From assembly GCA_016720565.1 (NCBI GenBank), contig JADKKJ010000011.1, positions 1,054,001-1,118,000 on the forward strand: 64,000 nt of DNA. The letters run 5' to 3'. The notes beneath the pieces were generated by a model that saw only the letters and a program-made list of their open reading frames with translations, did no database searches and was not told the DNA's origin. The DNA comes from Chitinophagaceae bacterium (GTDB lineage Bacteria; Bacteroidota; Bacteroidia; Chitinophagales; Chitinophagaceae). The position numbers were made by a program, and so were the translations under genes. This document shows, one piece after another, positions 6,388 through 16,061 of the stretch; within the stretch, counting starts at the first letter, position 1, and every line of letters begins with the position of its first letter.

Positions 6388-9300
6388 ATGAAACGATTCT
6401 TGCCAATACTGGTGGTGTTGCTCACTGCCGTTATGCCTTTGCGGGCGCAATTATTAAGCTGGACAGCTGATTTTCCAAAAGACGCTGATAATATCACGAT
6501 CACTATGGATGCCAGTAAAGGCAACCAGGGATTGAATAATTATTCACCAGTCTCTGATGTGTATGTGCACGTAGGAGTGATCACCAACCTCAGTGCCAAC
6601 AGCGCTGATTGGAAATATGTAAAATTCACCTGGGCTACTACGCCAGCGGCAGCGCAGGCCACTTCTTTGGGCAGCAATAAATGGCAATATACCATTACCA
6701 ATATCCGCAGCTTTTTTGGGGTGCCCGCGGGCGAGACCATTTTAAAAATTGCTTTACTGTTCAGGAATGGAGGGGGTACTACCGTACAGCGTAATGCGGA
6801 TGCCTCGGATATGTATATCCCCGTGTATGATAATAACCTGGCCACCCGATTTACGGTTCCTTTATTTCAGCCTGTCTATAACCGTATTCCTGAACCTATC
6901 AGCAAGCAGGTGGGCGATAATATTTCACTGACTGCCCTTTCAAACCAGGCTGCCAACCTTAAATTGTTTCTGGATAATGTGGAGATACAGAATGTGGCCA
7001 GTGGAACAACCATATCTGCTACGCCAACACTTACAACTGCCGGAAGCCATACGGTAAGAGTGGACGCCATTTCGGGTCCAACCACTAAATCAGAATCATT
7101 TACATTTTTTGTGGCTGCAGCCCCGGTCGTAGCGGCGCTGCCACCCGGTGTTCGTGATGGGATCAATTACGAAGCGGGCAATACCTCCGTGGTACTGGTA
7201 TTATATGCACCTGGCAAGACCCGCGTAAGCGTGATCGGTGAATTCCCCGGCTCAAACTGGCAGGAACAGAATAATTATGTGATGAACAAAACGCCGGATG
7301 GTAATTATTGGTGGCTTCGTATCACCGGGCTTACCGCCGGCACCGAATATGCTTTTCAATATTTAGTGGATGGTACTACAAAAGTTGGTGAGCCCTATGC
7401 AGAAAAAGTACTGGACCCTTCCAATGATGGAACCATCAGTTCTACCACCTATCCTGGTTTACGTTCCTATCCCGCAGGACAATCAGGCATTGTAAGTATC
7501 GTACAAACTGCGGCTCCAGCCTATACCTGGGCCGTGAATAGTTTTAACCGCCCCGATAAACGAAACCTGGTGATCTATGAATTGCTGCTGCGCGATTTTG
7601 TAGCGGCCCATGACTGGAAAACACTTCGTGATACATTGAGCTATTTTAAATCGCTTGGTGTGAATGCGATCGAGATCATGCCTTTCAATGAATTTGAAGG
7701 CAATGAAAGCTGGGGGTATAATCCGGATTATTTTCTGGCACCTGATAAATATTATGGTCCCAAGAATCTTTTAAAAGAATTTGTTGACTCCTGCCATAAG
7801 AATGGGATATCTGTGATAATGGATATAGCCTTGAATCATACTACCGGACTGAACCCATTGGCTCAATTATACTGGAATAGCGCCACCAATCAGCCTGCGG
7901 CAAATAACCCCTGGCTGAACGTAACGGCCACGCATCCATTCAACGTGTTCAATGATTTTAACCATGAAAGTTTAGCCACCCGCTATTTTAGCAGCCGTGT
8001 AATGGAGCATTGGCTAACCGAATATAAGCTGGATGGTTTCCGTTTTGATCTTTCAAAAGGATTTACACAGAATGCGCTATGTGGTGGTAGTACCAGCAAC
8101 GTCAATTGTTTCGCAGGACCCGATGCTACCCGTATCGCTATCTGGAAAAGATATTATGATAGTTGCCAGCTGAAATCTCCGGGCAGCTATGTGATCCTGG
8201 AACATTTCGCTGCGAATGCGGAAGAGATCGAGCTTTCCAATTATGGCATGATGCTATGGGGTAATACAAACGCAAGTTTCTCCCAGGCAGCCATGGGTTA
8301 TTCCTCACCAGATGGAGGCGGCAATACCTGGAACTTCGAAGGGTACCTGCACACGGCACGTGGATGGAACAATCCTTATTTAGTGGCCTATATGGAAAGT
8401 CATGATGAAGAGAGGATCATGTACCGTAATCTGAATTTTGGAAATTCTTCAGGCAGTTATAATGTAAAGGACCTCAACACTGCTTTACGTCGCATGGAAC
8501 TTTGCACCAGTTTCTTCCTTGCTGCCCCCGGCCCTAAAATGCTCTGGCAGTTTGGCGATCTGGGATATGATTTCCCGATCAATTATTGCACAGACGGTAC
8601 CATCAATAACAATTGCCGGCTGGATAAGAAGCCCATCCGCTGGGATTACCAGGGAGTGGTGGCCCGCAAGCGCCTGAATGATATTTATGCTGCCATGAAT
8701 AAACTCCGGTTCCATCCATGGTATAAAGATGTATTCATCGCGAATAATACGAATATCACCAGGAATCTGGCAAGTGCTGTTAAAACACTTACAATTCGCA
8801 GCGCTACGGATAGCTCTATGTTACTGGTGGTTGGGAATTTTGACGTTACCGCGCAAACAGGTTCCGTTACCTTCCCTTCATCGGGCACCTGGTACGATTA
8901 TCTCAATGGCACTACCATTAGTGCAACCGGTTCATCACAGAATATTTCATTACAGCCCGGAGAATACCATGTTTATTTGAACAGGAACCTTACCAATGCA
9001 GTAGTAACCGGTACGGGAAATATTCCCGGTAACACCGATAAATTAAAAGCCAGTCTTCGTCCGAATCCTGTAAAAGAGAGCGGCAATCTCTGGCTAAGCA
9101 TTCAAAAAACTTCTAATATAGAGATAGAGGTTTATGATGCCGGAGGTAAAAAATTAGCAGTTGTATTCAATGGCCGGCTGACAAAAGGAGATCATATTAT
9201 AGATCTTCGCAGTTCCATCGTGGGATTGCCGTCGGGCATTTATTGGTTCCGTATAAAATCTGCAGAAGACCAATTATCTTTAAAGTTTGTGAAACAGTAA
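6388..9300 (+). CDS. Secreted GH13 alpha-amylase-family enzyme with T9SS sorting domain
   Basis: A 970-residue exported glycoside hydrolase, probably acting on alpha-glucans. A signal peptide (MKRFLPILVVLLTAVMPLRA) is followed by N-terminal beta-sandwich modules. One is CBM48-like and precedes the barrel (SVVLVLYAPGKTRVSVIGEF). The GH13 barrel follows, with region I DIALNH, region II GFRFDLS (nucleophile Asp554), region III VILEHF (acid/base Glu605) and region IV YMESHDEE (Asp673; Ser-His-Asp instead of the usual Asn-His-Asp). The end (LRPNPVKESGNLWLSI ... GIYWFRI) is a type A sorting domain of the type IX secretion system. The start at 6388 (6382 also possible) is preferred over 6343, which lies inside the putative operator. 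The exact specificity is not readable. Confidence 0.88.
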   Translation: MKRFLPILVVLLTAVMPLRAQLLSWTADFPKDADNITITMDASKGNQGLNNYSPVSDVYVHVGVITNLSANSADWKYVKFTWATTPAAAQATSLGSNKWQYTITNIRSFFGVPAGETILKIALLFRNGGGTTVQRNADASDMYIPVYDNNLATRFTVPLFQPVYNRIPEPISKQVGDNISLTALSNQAANLKLFLDNVEIQNVASGTTISATPTLTTAGSHTVRVDAISGPTTKSESFTFFVAAAPVVAALPPGVRDGINYEAGNTSVVLVLYAPGKTRVSVIGEFPGSNWQEQNNYVMNKTPDGNYWWLRITGLTAGTEYAFQYLVDGTTKVGEPYAEKVLDPSNDGTISSTTYPGLRSYPAGQSGIVSIVQTAAPAYTWAVNSFNRPDKRNLVIYELLLRDFVAAHDWKTLRDTLSYFKSLGVNAIEIMPFNEFEGNESWGYNPDYFLAPDKYYGPKNLLKEFVDSCHKNGISVIMDIALNHTTGLNPLAQLYWNSATNQPAANNPWLNVTATHPFNVFNDFNHESLATRYFSSRVMEHWLTEYKLDGFRFDLSKGFTQNALCGGSTSNVNCFAGPDATRIAIWKRYYDSCQLKSPGSYVILEHFAANAEEIELSNYGMMLWGNTNASFSQAAMGYSSPDGGGNTWNFEGYLHTARGWNNPYLVAYMESHDEERIMYRNLNFGNSSGSYNVKDLNTALRRMELCTSFFLAAPGPKMLWQFGDLGYDFPINYCTDGTINNNCRLDKKPIRWDYQGVVARKRLNDIYAAMNKLRFHPWYKDVFIANNTNITRNLASAVKTLTIRSATDSSMLLVVGNFDVTAQTGSVTFPSSGTWYDYLNGTTISATGSSQNISLQPGEYHVYLNRNLTNAVVTGTGNIPGNTDKLKASLRPNPVKESGNLWLSIQKTSNIEIEVYDAGGKKLAVVFNGRLTKGDHIIDLRSSIVGLPSGIYWFRIKSAEDQLSLKFVKQ

Positions 9301-9310
9301 TTCCCTTGCC

Positions 9311-10048
9311 ATGACCAACCCATCGCAGCATCTGAAGACGGCGGAAATAGAAAAGATCAGTCACCTTGAATATTTCAATATCGGGGTATCGGTTGACTGT
9401 GTGATCTTTTGTTATGATGACAAGCAGCTGAAAGTATTGCTGATCAGATCCGACCTGGAAGAATTTTCCGGGTTGAATTCATTACTGGGTGACCTGGTAA
9501 GGCCCGATGAGGATATTGATAATGCCTCTTACCGTATATTAAAGGAGAGAACCGGGATGGATGATGTGTACCTGGAGCAGGTGCAGGCATTCGGTGCCAT
9601 CGATCGACATCCATCTGGCCGGGTTATTACCATTGCTTATTATTCACTCATAGATATCAAGAACCATCGTTTACAGCTGGATAATAATGAGCTGAACTGG
9701 TATCCGGTGAGCCAGATCCGCAAAATGGCCTTTGACCATAAGCTGATCATCGACTCCTGTTTAAAAAGATTGCAGGACCAGATCCTGGATAATCCCATTG
9801 TATTTAATCTGCTTCCCCATAAATTCTCGCTTCGGGAATTACAGGAATTATATGAAGCCATCCTGGGGGTAAAACTGGATCGCCGCAACTTCCGGAAAAA
9901 GATCGCCATTAAGGATTGGCTGGAGGATGTGGGAGAAATGGAGGAGGATGTTCCTCACCGCCCGGGTAAGTTATACAGTCTCAAGGCGGAGTATAGAAAA
10001 AAGCCTAATCGCCATAAAATTCCCGCACCTAAGGCCTTAACCAGCTGA
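9311..10048 (+). CDS. NUDIX-domain transcriptional regulator (NrtR/AraR-like)
   Basis: A 245-residue protein with an N-terminal NUDIX fold (about 20-150) and a C-terminal winged helix (about 160-235; FSLRELQELYEAILGVKLDRRNF). The helical part of the Nudix box reads RILKERTGM where active enzymes have RExxEExG. Most catalytic glutamates are therefore missing, as is usual in NrtR/AraR-type regulators that use the fold as a ligand sensor. It starts 10 nt after the GH13 gene, so the two are probably co-transcribed, and it precedes susCDE. It is the best candidate to bind the TGTA-N5-TACA dyads, but this is inferred from position only. In Bacteroidota related proteins control pentose use, so an arabinose-type ligand is also possible. 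Confidence 0.82.
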   Translation: MTNPSQHLKTAEIEKISHLEYFNIGVSVDCVIFCYDDKQLKVLLIRSDLEEFSGLNSLLGDLVRPDEDIDNASYRILKERTGMDDVYLEQVQAFGAIDRHPSGRVITIAYYSLIDIKNHRLQLDNNELNWYPVSQIRKMAFDHKLIIDSCLKRLQDQILDNPIVFNLLPHKFSLRELQELYEAILGVKLDRRNFRKKIAIKDWLEDVGEMEEDVPHRPGKLYSLKAEYRKKPNRHKIPAPKALTS

Positions 10049-10140
10049 TTCTTATTTGTTTAAGGTTAAGGGGCTATTCCCCCTAAAATGCTGAAACAAG
10101 ACATTTTACCAATTGGGAAATGTTAGAAATTTATTAAAAT

Positions 10141-10212
10141 TATTTTTGGCCATTGTAAAATTTGTGTAACATTGTGTGTTTAATACACATTCCATCGTGT
10201 AGAAAATACATG
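10141..10212 (+). promoter_or_regulatory. Putative promoter element and two dyads upstream of susC
   Basis: TATTTTTG (10141-10148) matches the -7 consensus. Two dyads follow: TGTGT-TTAAT-ACACA (10175-10189) and CGTGTA-GAAAA-TACATG (10196-10212). The second shares TGTA-N5-TACA with the sites before the GH13 gene (6344) and the GH97 gene (32671). The dyad centres are about 22 nt apart, roughly two helical turns. Which promoter is used and whether the sites activate or repress cannot be decided here. Confidence 0.5.
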
Positions 10213-10266
10213 ATGATGCCAGGATGTGACAGGTATTCTGATTGAATAATAAAATAATGATTGCTT

Positions 10267-13212
10267 ATGCGCTTTAATCTAAAGAAGGCTTTTAGTGTCC
10301 TGCTTTTAGCTTTTCTAGCACAAATCTCCTTTGCACAAAAAACAGTCACAGGTAAAGTAACCGATTCCAAAGATGGTTCTGCAGTTCGTGGGGCCAGCGT
10401 AACGGTAAAAGGTTCACGTACCGGTACACAAACGGATGCCAATGGCGCTTTCAGTTTAAGTGTACCTAATGACGCATCCACGCTGGTGATCACCTCTATT
10501 GGTTTCACTACGCAGGAACTGGATGTATCCGGTAAATCATCTGTAGAAGTATCATTGGTGGTGAACAGTACTTCACTGGGTGAAGTAGTGATCATTGGTT
10601 ATGGTACTACACGCAGAAAGGACCTCACAGGTTCTATTGCTACCGTGACCAGCAAGGACTTCAACAGGGGACAGATAACTTCTCCTGAACAATTGATCAA
10701 TGGTAAGATAGCTGGTGTACAGATCTCCATGCCGGGCGGTGCGCCAGGTTCCGGTGGTCGTATACGTGTAAGGGGTAGCTCTTCCCTTAGTGGTTCTAAT
10801 GATCCGCTGGTGATCATTGATGGTGTTCCTGTTGACCAGCAATCCGGAGTTGCAGGATCTAACAATGCGCTTGCCTTATTGAATCCAAATGATATTGAAT
10901 CCTTCAACATTTTGAAAGATGCCTCTGCTACAGCGATCTATGGTAACCGTGCCACCAATGGTGTGATCATCATCACTACCAAGAAAGGACGCTCAGGCGC
11001 TTTCCATCTTAATTTCAGTACTACCAATTCTGTTTCCACTAAAGGAGAGAATGTAGATGTACTGACTGCCTCCGAATTCAAGACCGTAGTAGGTGCAAAG
11101 GGTAATGCTAACCAGCAGGCCCTTCTTGGACAGGCCAATACCAACTGGCAGGATCAGGTGTTCCAGAATGCATTCACTACTGATAATAATATATCACTGA
11201 TGGGTGGTATCAAATTACTGCCTTATCGCCTTTCACTTGGTTATCTTAACCAGGATGGTACACTGAAGTCAGGTAATCTTCGCCGTTTGTCTACGTCACT
11301 GAACCTGAATCCACGTTTACTGAACAATTCATTGAAAGTGGACCTTGCCCTGAAGATGACCTCTTCGAAATATGAGTTCGCCAACGAAGGTGCCATTGGT
11401 GGTTCTGCTTTCTTCGATCCTACACAAACCATCAAACGTGCGGATAACCGCTTTGGCGGATACTGGGAGTGGCTGGCCAACAATAACCAACCTGATGGGT
11501 TGGCTCCTAAGAATCCGGTTGGACAATTGTTCCTCCGCGATGATAACAGTGATGTGGATCGCCTGATCACCAATCTTCAACTTGATTATACGTTCCCATT
11601 CCTGAAAGACCTGCGCGCTAACCTGAACGTAGGTTACGACCGTGCTAAAGGAGAAGGAACTATTTATATTCCTGATTCTGCCGCAATGACCTACACCCGT
11701 GGTGGTGTAAAAAATCGATACGAGCAGGAGAAAAAGAATAAACTGTTCGAATTCTACCTGAACTATGTGAAGGAAATGAAATCGATCAAAGGACGGTTGG
11801 ATGTGATCGCTGGTTATGGTTACCAGGATTTCCATCGTACTTCACCAAACTATGCTGATTACCGCGCAGATGGAAGAGAGTTCGCTCCTGCGAATCCTTA
11901 TCCGTTTGATGGCCAGAATACACTGATCTCTTTCTACGGAAGGGCTAATTTCAGCCTTAGCAGTAAATATCTTTTCACAGCGACCCTTCGCCGTGATGGT
12001 TCTTCCCGTGTAAATCCGGAAGATCGCTGGGGTATGTTCCCATCTGCAGCTTTTGCATGGAACATGAGCGATGAATCTTTCATGAAAGGAAGCAAAGTAT
12101 TTTCTAACCTGAAACTGAGATTGGGTTATGGCCAGACCGGCCAGCAGGAGATCGGATCAGATTACCAATATCTGCCTCAGTATTTCCTTGGTGCCCAAAC
12201 AGCCCAATACCAGTTTGGTAATACTTATTATCAGGTTTATCGCCCACAGGCTTATGATCGTAACCTGAAATGGGAGACCACTACTACCTTCAATGCAGGT
12301 ATCGACTTCGGTTTCCTGAATGGAAGACTGACCGGTAGCCTGGATGCTTATTCAAAGAAAACAAAGGACCTGCTGAGCTTTGTACCCGTTCCTGCGGGAA
12401 CTAATTTCTCCAATGGTATTTTCACCAACGTGGGTAATATGGATAACCGTGGTATAGAGCTTTCCCTGAATGGTATCATCGCAAAGAATAAAAAAGTGAA
12501 CTGGGAAGCTGGTGTGAACCTGACTTACAATAAGAATAAGATCACCAAATTAAGCCTGGTGAATGATCCTACTTTTAAAGGAGTAGCTACCGGCGGTATT
12601 GGTGGTGGTGTAGGAAATACCATACAGATCCATTCTGTAGGATACCAGCCTTCAACTTTCTTTGTACTGAAGCAGGTATATGATGCGGCCGGTAAACCAA
12701 TTGAAGGCCTTTATGAGGACCTGAATGGCGATGGCATCATCAACAGCAATGACTATTATCGTTACAAATCTCCTGAACCACTCTGGCTGGTTGGTTTCAA
12801 CACCAGCGTAAGTGTTCAGCACTGGACATTCTCTACTGTTCTCCGCGCTAATATTGGAAACTACATGTATAATAACATGTTCTCCAGCAATGGCGTGTTC
12901 CAGCCAAGTTCCTCCAAGTTCATTTCCAATGTACATAGGAATTACATGGAGACCGGTTTCGGCACTTACCAGTATTTCTCCGATTATTATATAGAGAATG
13001 CTTCTTTCCTTCGTATGGATAACCTGAACGCTTCTTACGATTTCGGCAAAGTATTTAATAAGAGAGCCAACCTTACCGCTGTTGCCAGCGTTCAGAATGT
13101 GTTCGTTGCCACTAAATACCGTGGCCTCGATCCTGAAGTTCCAGGTGGTATCGATAACAATTTCTACAAACGCCCAAGGATCTATACCATTGGTTTAAAC
13201 CTGGGACTTTAA
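10267..13212 (+). CDS. SusC/RagA-family TonB-dependent outer membrane transporter
   Basis: A 981-residue outer membrane importer for oligosaccharides, working with the SusD lipoprotein encoded next. It has a signal peptide (LLLAFLAQISFAQ), a carboxypeptidase-D-like N-terminal extension (VTGKVTDSKDGSAVRGASVTVKG), the TonB-box region EVVIIGYGTTRRKDLTGS, a plug (SFNILKDASATAIYGNRATNGVIIITTKKG) and a C-terminal barrel ending in YTIGLNLGL. The ATG at 10267 gives MRFNLKKAF; the in-frame TTG at 10261 is not needed. It heads susC-susD-susE, closed by a terminator at 15986. The substrate is ambiguous: the upstream dyad links it to alpha-glucan genes, while gene order places it beside a galactan enzyme. 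Confidence 0.95.
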   Translation: MRFNLKKAFSVLLLAFLAQISFAQKTVTGKVTDSKDGSAVRGASVTVKGSRTGTQTDANGAFSLSVPNDASTLVITSIGFTTQELDVSGKSSVEVSLVVNSTSLGEVVIIGYGTTRRKDLTGSIATVTSKDFNRGQITSPEQLINGKIAGVQISMPGGAPGSGGRIRVRGSSSLSGSNDPLVIIDGVPVDQQSGVAGSNNALALLNPNDIESFNILKDASATAIYGNRATNGVIIITTKKGRSGAFHLNFSTTNSVSTKGENVDVLTASEFKTVVGAKGNANQQALLGQANTNWQDQVFQNAFTTDNNISLMGGIKLLPYRLSLGYLNQDGTLKSGNLRRLSTSLNLNPRLLNNSLKVDLALKMTSSKYEFANEGAIGGSAFFDPTQTIKRADNRFGGYWEWLANNNQPDGLAPKNPVGQLFLRDDNSDVDRLITNLQLDYTFPFLKDLRANLNVGYDRAKGEGTIYIPDSAAMTYTRGGVKNRYEQEKKNKLFEFYLNYVKEMKSIKGRLDVIAGYGYQDFHRTSPNYADYRADGREFAPANPYPFDGQNTLISFYGRANFSLSSKYLFTATLRRDGSSRVNPEDRWGMFPSAAFAWNMSDESFMKGSKVFSNLKLRLGYGQTGQQEIGSDYQYLPQYFLGAQTAQYQFGNTYYQVYRPQAYDRNLKWETTTTFNAGIDFGFLNGRLTGSLDAYSKKTKDLLSFVPVPAGTNFSNGIFTNVGNMDNRGIELSLNGIIAKNKKVNWEAGVNLTYNKNKITKLSLVNDPTFKGVATGGIGGGVGNTIQIHSVGYQPSTFFVLKQVYDAAGKPIEGLYEDLNGDGIINSNDYYRYKSPEPLWLVGFNTSVSVQHWTFSTVLRANIGNYMYNNMFSSNGVFQPSSSKFISNVHRNYMETGFGTYQYFSDYYIENASFLRMDNLNASYDFGKVFNKRANLTAVASVQNVFVATKYRGLDPEVPGGIDNNFYKRPRIYTIGLNLGL

Positions 13213-13249
13213 TTGTAACTGAAAATTTTAAAAATATAAAGCTTGCAAC

Positions 13250-14839
13250 ATGAGAAATAAATTTTTAAAACTTACCGGATTGGTTGCCCTGATGGCCTTT
13301 GTACTGGCTTCCTGTACAAAAGACCTGAACAGAACACCAAAATACGGTACTACTTCAGCCTCCCTCTATACCAGTTTAGCTGGTTATAAAGGAGTGTTGG
13401 CTAAAGTATACGCGGGTCTGGCCCTTACCGGTAACAGCGGACCAGATGGTTCTGGTGATATCTCCGGTATCGATGAAGGATTCTCCAGTTATATACGCCA
13501 GTACTGGAGCGCCCAGGAACTTTCTACTGATGAAGCCGTGATCGGCTGGAACGATGCTACCATCAAAGATTTCCATTTCATGACCTGGTCTTCTTCTGAT
13601 GTTTTCATCCGTGCGCTTTACAGCCGTATCTATTTCCAGATCGTGCTGGCCAATGAGTTCATACGTGAAAGCGCCGCTTCTAAAGTAAGTGAGCGTGGTA
13701 TCACAGGTGCTGACGCTACAGAGATCGCTTATATGAGAGCAGAAGCCCGTTTCATGCGCGCACTCAGCTATTATCATGCAATGGACCTTTTTGGTAATGT
13801 TCCTTTCGTTACCGAGAATGATAACGTAGGCGCCTTCCTTCCTCCGCAGATCAGCCGTGCAAGCCTGTTCACTTATATTGAAAATGAACTGAAGGCTATT
13901 GAGGGCGATCTGAAAGATGCAAGGGCCAATGAATATGGACGTGTAGATAAGGCGGCTGCCTGGACCCTTCTTTCCCGACTTTACCTGAATGCTGAAGTTT
14001 ATACCGGAACTCCTAAGTATACCGAGTGTATCACTTATTGCAATAAAGTAACCGCTGTTTCCGGCTACCAGCTGGTAAACAACTACCGTTATTTATTCCT
14101 TGCGGATAATGACGTGACCTCCAAAAGCGAGATCATATTCGCCGTTCCTTTCGATGGTAACAAAGCAAGGACCTGGGGTGGTACTACCTTCCTGGTTCAC
14201 GCGCCTATCGTAGGTAATATGCAGGCAGCTGATCATGGCGTTGATTTCGGTTGGGGTGGTGTTAGAACCACTAAACAATTCTACCAGAAATTCAGTGGCC
14301 CTGCAGGTGATAGCCGTGCTAATTTCTTCACCAGCGGACAGAACCTGGATATCAATGATATTTCCAGCGCTAACGATGGTTATGGAGTGATCAAATTCCG
14401 CAACGTAACTTCTACTGGTGCGGCCGGTTCCAATCCAACATGGGTGGATACCGATTTTCCGATGTTCCGTTTAGCGGAAGTTTACCTGAACTATGCTGAA
14501 GCAGTAACCCGTGGTGGTACTGGTGGAAGCCAGGCAACTGCCGTGAATTATATCAATGCCCTTCGTACCCGCGCTTATGGTAATGCCACCGGCAATATCA
14601 CTGCGGCCCAACTCAATGTTGCCTTCATACTGGATGAAAGGGCAAAAGAGTTGTACTTTGAAGGTATCCGTCGTACGGATCTTATCCGTTACGGATATTT
14701 CACAGAAGGTACTTATCTATGGGCTTGGAAAGGAAATGCGCTGAATGGTCAGTCAGTGGCCAGCACGCGCAAACTTTATCCTATACCTGCAGCGGATGTA
14801 ACAGCTAATCCTAACCTGGTACAGAATCCAGGCTATTAA
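13250..14839 (+). CDS. SusD/RagB-family nutrient-binding lipoprotein
   Basis: A 529-residue surface lipoprotein that caps the SusC barrel and binds glycan. The signal sequence ends in a lipobox (VLASC, Cys at about residue 22). The TPR-like helical fold is marked by EAYMRAEARFMRALSYYHAMDLFGNVPF-type sequence. The C-terminal block contains DERAKELYFEGIRRTDLIRYG and ends TANPNLVQNPGY, both typical of RagB/SusD proteins. It starts 37 nt after susC and is followed 43 nt later by the SusE-like gene. The family is certain; the ligand is not readable from sequence. Confidence 0.95.
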   Translation: MRNKFLKLTGLVALMAFVLASCTKDLNRTPKYGTTSASLYTSLAGYKGVLAKVYAGLALTGNSGPDGSGDISGIDEGFSSYIRQYWSAQELSTDEAVIGWNDATIKDFHFMTWSSSDVFIRALYSRIYFQIVLANEFIRESAASKVSERGITGADATEIAYMRAEARFMRALSYYHAMDLFGNVPFVTENDNVGAFLPPQISRASLFTYIENELKAIEGDLKDARANEYGRVDKAAAWTLLSRLYLNAEVYTGTPKYTECITYCNKVTAVSGYQLVNNYRYLFLADNDVTSKSEIIFAVPFDGNKARTWGGTTFLVHAPIVGNMQAADHGVDFGWGGVRTTKQFYQKFSGPAGDSRANFFTSGQNLDINDISSANDGYGVIKFRNVTSTGAAGSNPTWVDTDFPMFRLAEVYLNYAEAVTRGGTGGSQATAVNYINALRTRAYGNATGNITAAQLNVAFILDERAKELYFEGIRRTDLIRYGYFTEGTYLWAWKGNALNGQSVASTRKLYPIPAADVTANPNLVQNPGY

Positions 14840-14882
14840 TAGAATAGAAACCAGCATATAAAAACAAATAAAAAATTTCAGT

Positions 14883-15959
14883 ATGAAAGCGATCTTTAAA
14901 AGTTCTATACTGCTTTTGTTTGCTTCTGTAACGCTTTGGTCCTGTAAAAAGGATGAGACCAAAACGATACTGAAACCAGGAGGCGCCCTTACACTTACCT
15001 CTTCGGCGACCACCCTGGTATTGCAACAAGCCAATGCGGCCAGTACAGCCACTATACTTACCTGGGGTAAGGCGGATTTTGGTTACTCCGCTGCTATCAC
15101 CTACACCATTCAGTTATGCAAGGGAGGCACTAATTTCGCTTCCCCGGCTACCACTACAGAAATTGGTATGGGTACAGCATTGACAAAAACCTTTACGGTA
15201 GCAGAGTTCAACGCAAAAATGCAGGAGATCATCAACGATGGTACGGCCACTCCGGTACAGGCCAGGATCAAAGCCAGCGTAGGTGCTAATGTGGATCCTC
15301 TTTATTCAAATGTGGTATCTTTTACCGTTACCTCTTACCTGGATATCGTTTCCTATTCTTTCCCTGCTGCGTTGAATGTAGCTGGTAATTACCAGGGATG
15401 GGCTCCGGGAGTCGCCCCACAGATCGTAAATACCAGGAATGGCGGTTATGGCGGTTATGAAGGCTATATTGTTTTCAATGACGCAGCTCCCCAGTTCAAA
15501 TTTGTAAAAGGAAATGACTGGCCTGCCGGTGATTTTGGCGGTGGAGTAGGTACGCTTACCAATGGCGGAAGCAACCTTACCCTTCCTTCAGGTGGAGCAG
15601 GTATTGCCGGTCTTTACCTGATCCGTGCTAACACAAACAGTATGACCTGGGATTTTACCAAGATCAATACCTGGGGTATCATTGGTAATGCAACTCCGGG
15701 CGATTGGGGTGCCAGCACACCTATGACCTTCAATCCATCTAATGGTTCCTGGAGCATCACTGCAAATCTTACTGTAGGTGAAATGAAATTCAGGGCGAAT
15801 AACGACTGGGCTATCAATTTTGGAGATAATAATAACCCAATTGATAATAAACCAGAATACGGCGGAACTAATATCCCTGTAACTGTTGCCGGTAACTATA
15901 CCATCACGCTGAATATCGGTATCGGTGGTAACTACAGCTATAAGCTGAAGAAGAATTAA
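14883..15959 (+). CDS. SusE/SusF-family outer membrane glycan-binding lipoprotein
   Basis: A 358-residue lipoprotein (lipobox LWSC, Cys about residue 21). An N-terminal SusE-like Ig domain (about 35-160) is followed by two C-terminal starch-binding-type modules with the repeated theme NVAGNYQGWAPG and IIGNATPGDWGASTPM, then AGNYTITLNIGIGGNYSYKLKKN. In the Bacteroides Sus system SusE and SusF hold starch at the cell surface. Related proteins occur in loci for other glycans, so the substrate is not fixed by family alone. It is the last gene of the operon, with the terminator 26 nt downstream. Confidence 0.85.
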   Translation: MKAIFKSSILLLFASVTLWSCKKDETKTILKPGGALTLTSSATTLVLQQANAASTATILTWGKADFGYSAAITYTIQLCKGGTNFASPATTTEIGMGTALTKTFTVAEFNAKMQEIINDGTATPVQARIKASVGANVDPLYSNVVSFTVTSYLDIVSYSFPAALNVAGNYQGWAPGVAPQIVNTRNGGYGGYEGYIVFNDAAPQFKFVKGNDWPAGDFGGGVGTLTNGGSNLTLPSGGAGIAGLYLIRANTNSMTWDFTKINTWGIIGNATPGDWGASTPMTFNPSNGSWSITANLTVGEMKFRANNDWAINFGDNNNPIDNKPEYGGTNIPVTVAGNYTITLNIGIGGNYSYKLKKN

Positions 15960-15985
15960 AGCATTGATCTCTTCGAATAGAAAGG

Positions 15986-16013
15986 TGGCTGTCGAAAGAC
16001 AGCCATTTTTTTT
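15986..16013 (+). terminator. Intrinsic terminator of the susCDE operon
   Basis: TGGCTGTC (15986-15993), GAAA tetraloop, GACAGCCA (15998-16005), then eight T (16006-16013). It separates susCDE from the GH2-GH53 gene. Confidence 0.93.
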
Positions 16014-16025
16014 GCCCCAAAGTCA

Positions 16026-16039
16026 ATGGATTTATCCAT
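16026..16039 (+). promoter_or_regulatory. Palindrome ATGGAT-TT-ATCCAT upstream of the GH2-GH53 gene
   Basis: A perfect 6+6 nt palindrome with a 2-nt centre lies 22 nt before the start codon. It differs from the TGTA-N5-TACA dyads, so this gene may answer to another regulator. TAACTTTC (16050-16057) is a one-mismatch -7 element just before the ATG. Function is inferred from position only. Confidence 0.35.
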
Positions 16040-16061
16040 GATAGTTTAATAACTTTCGATC

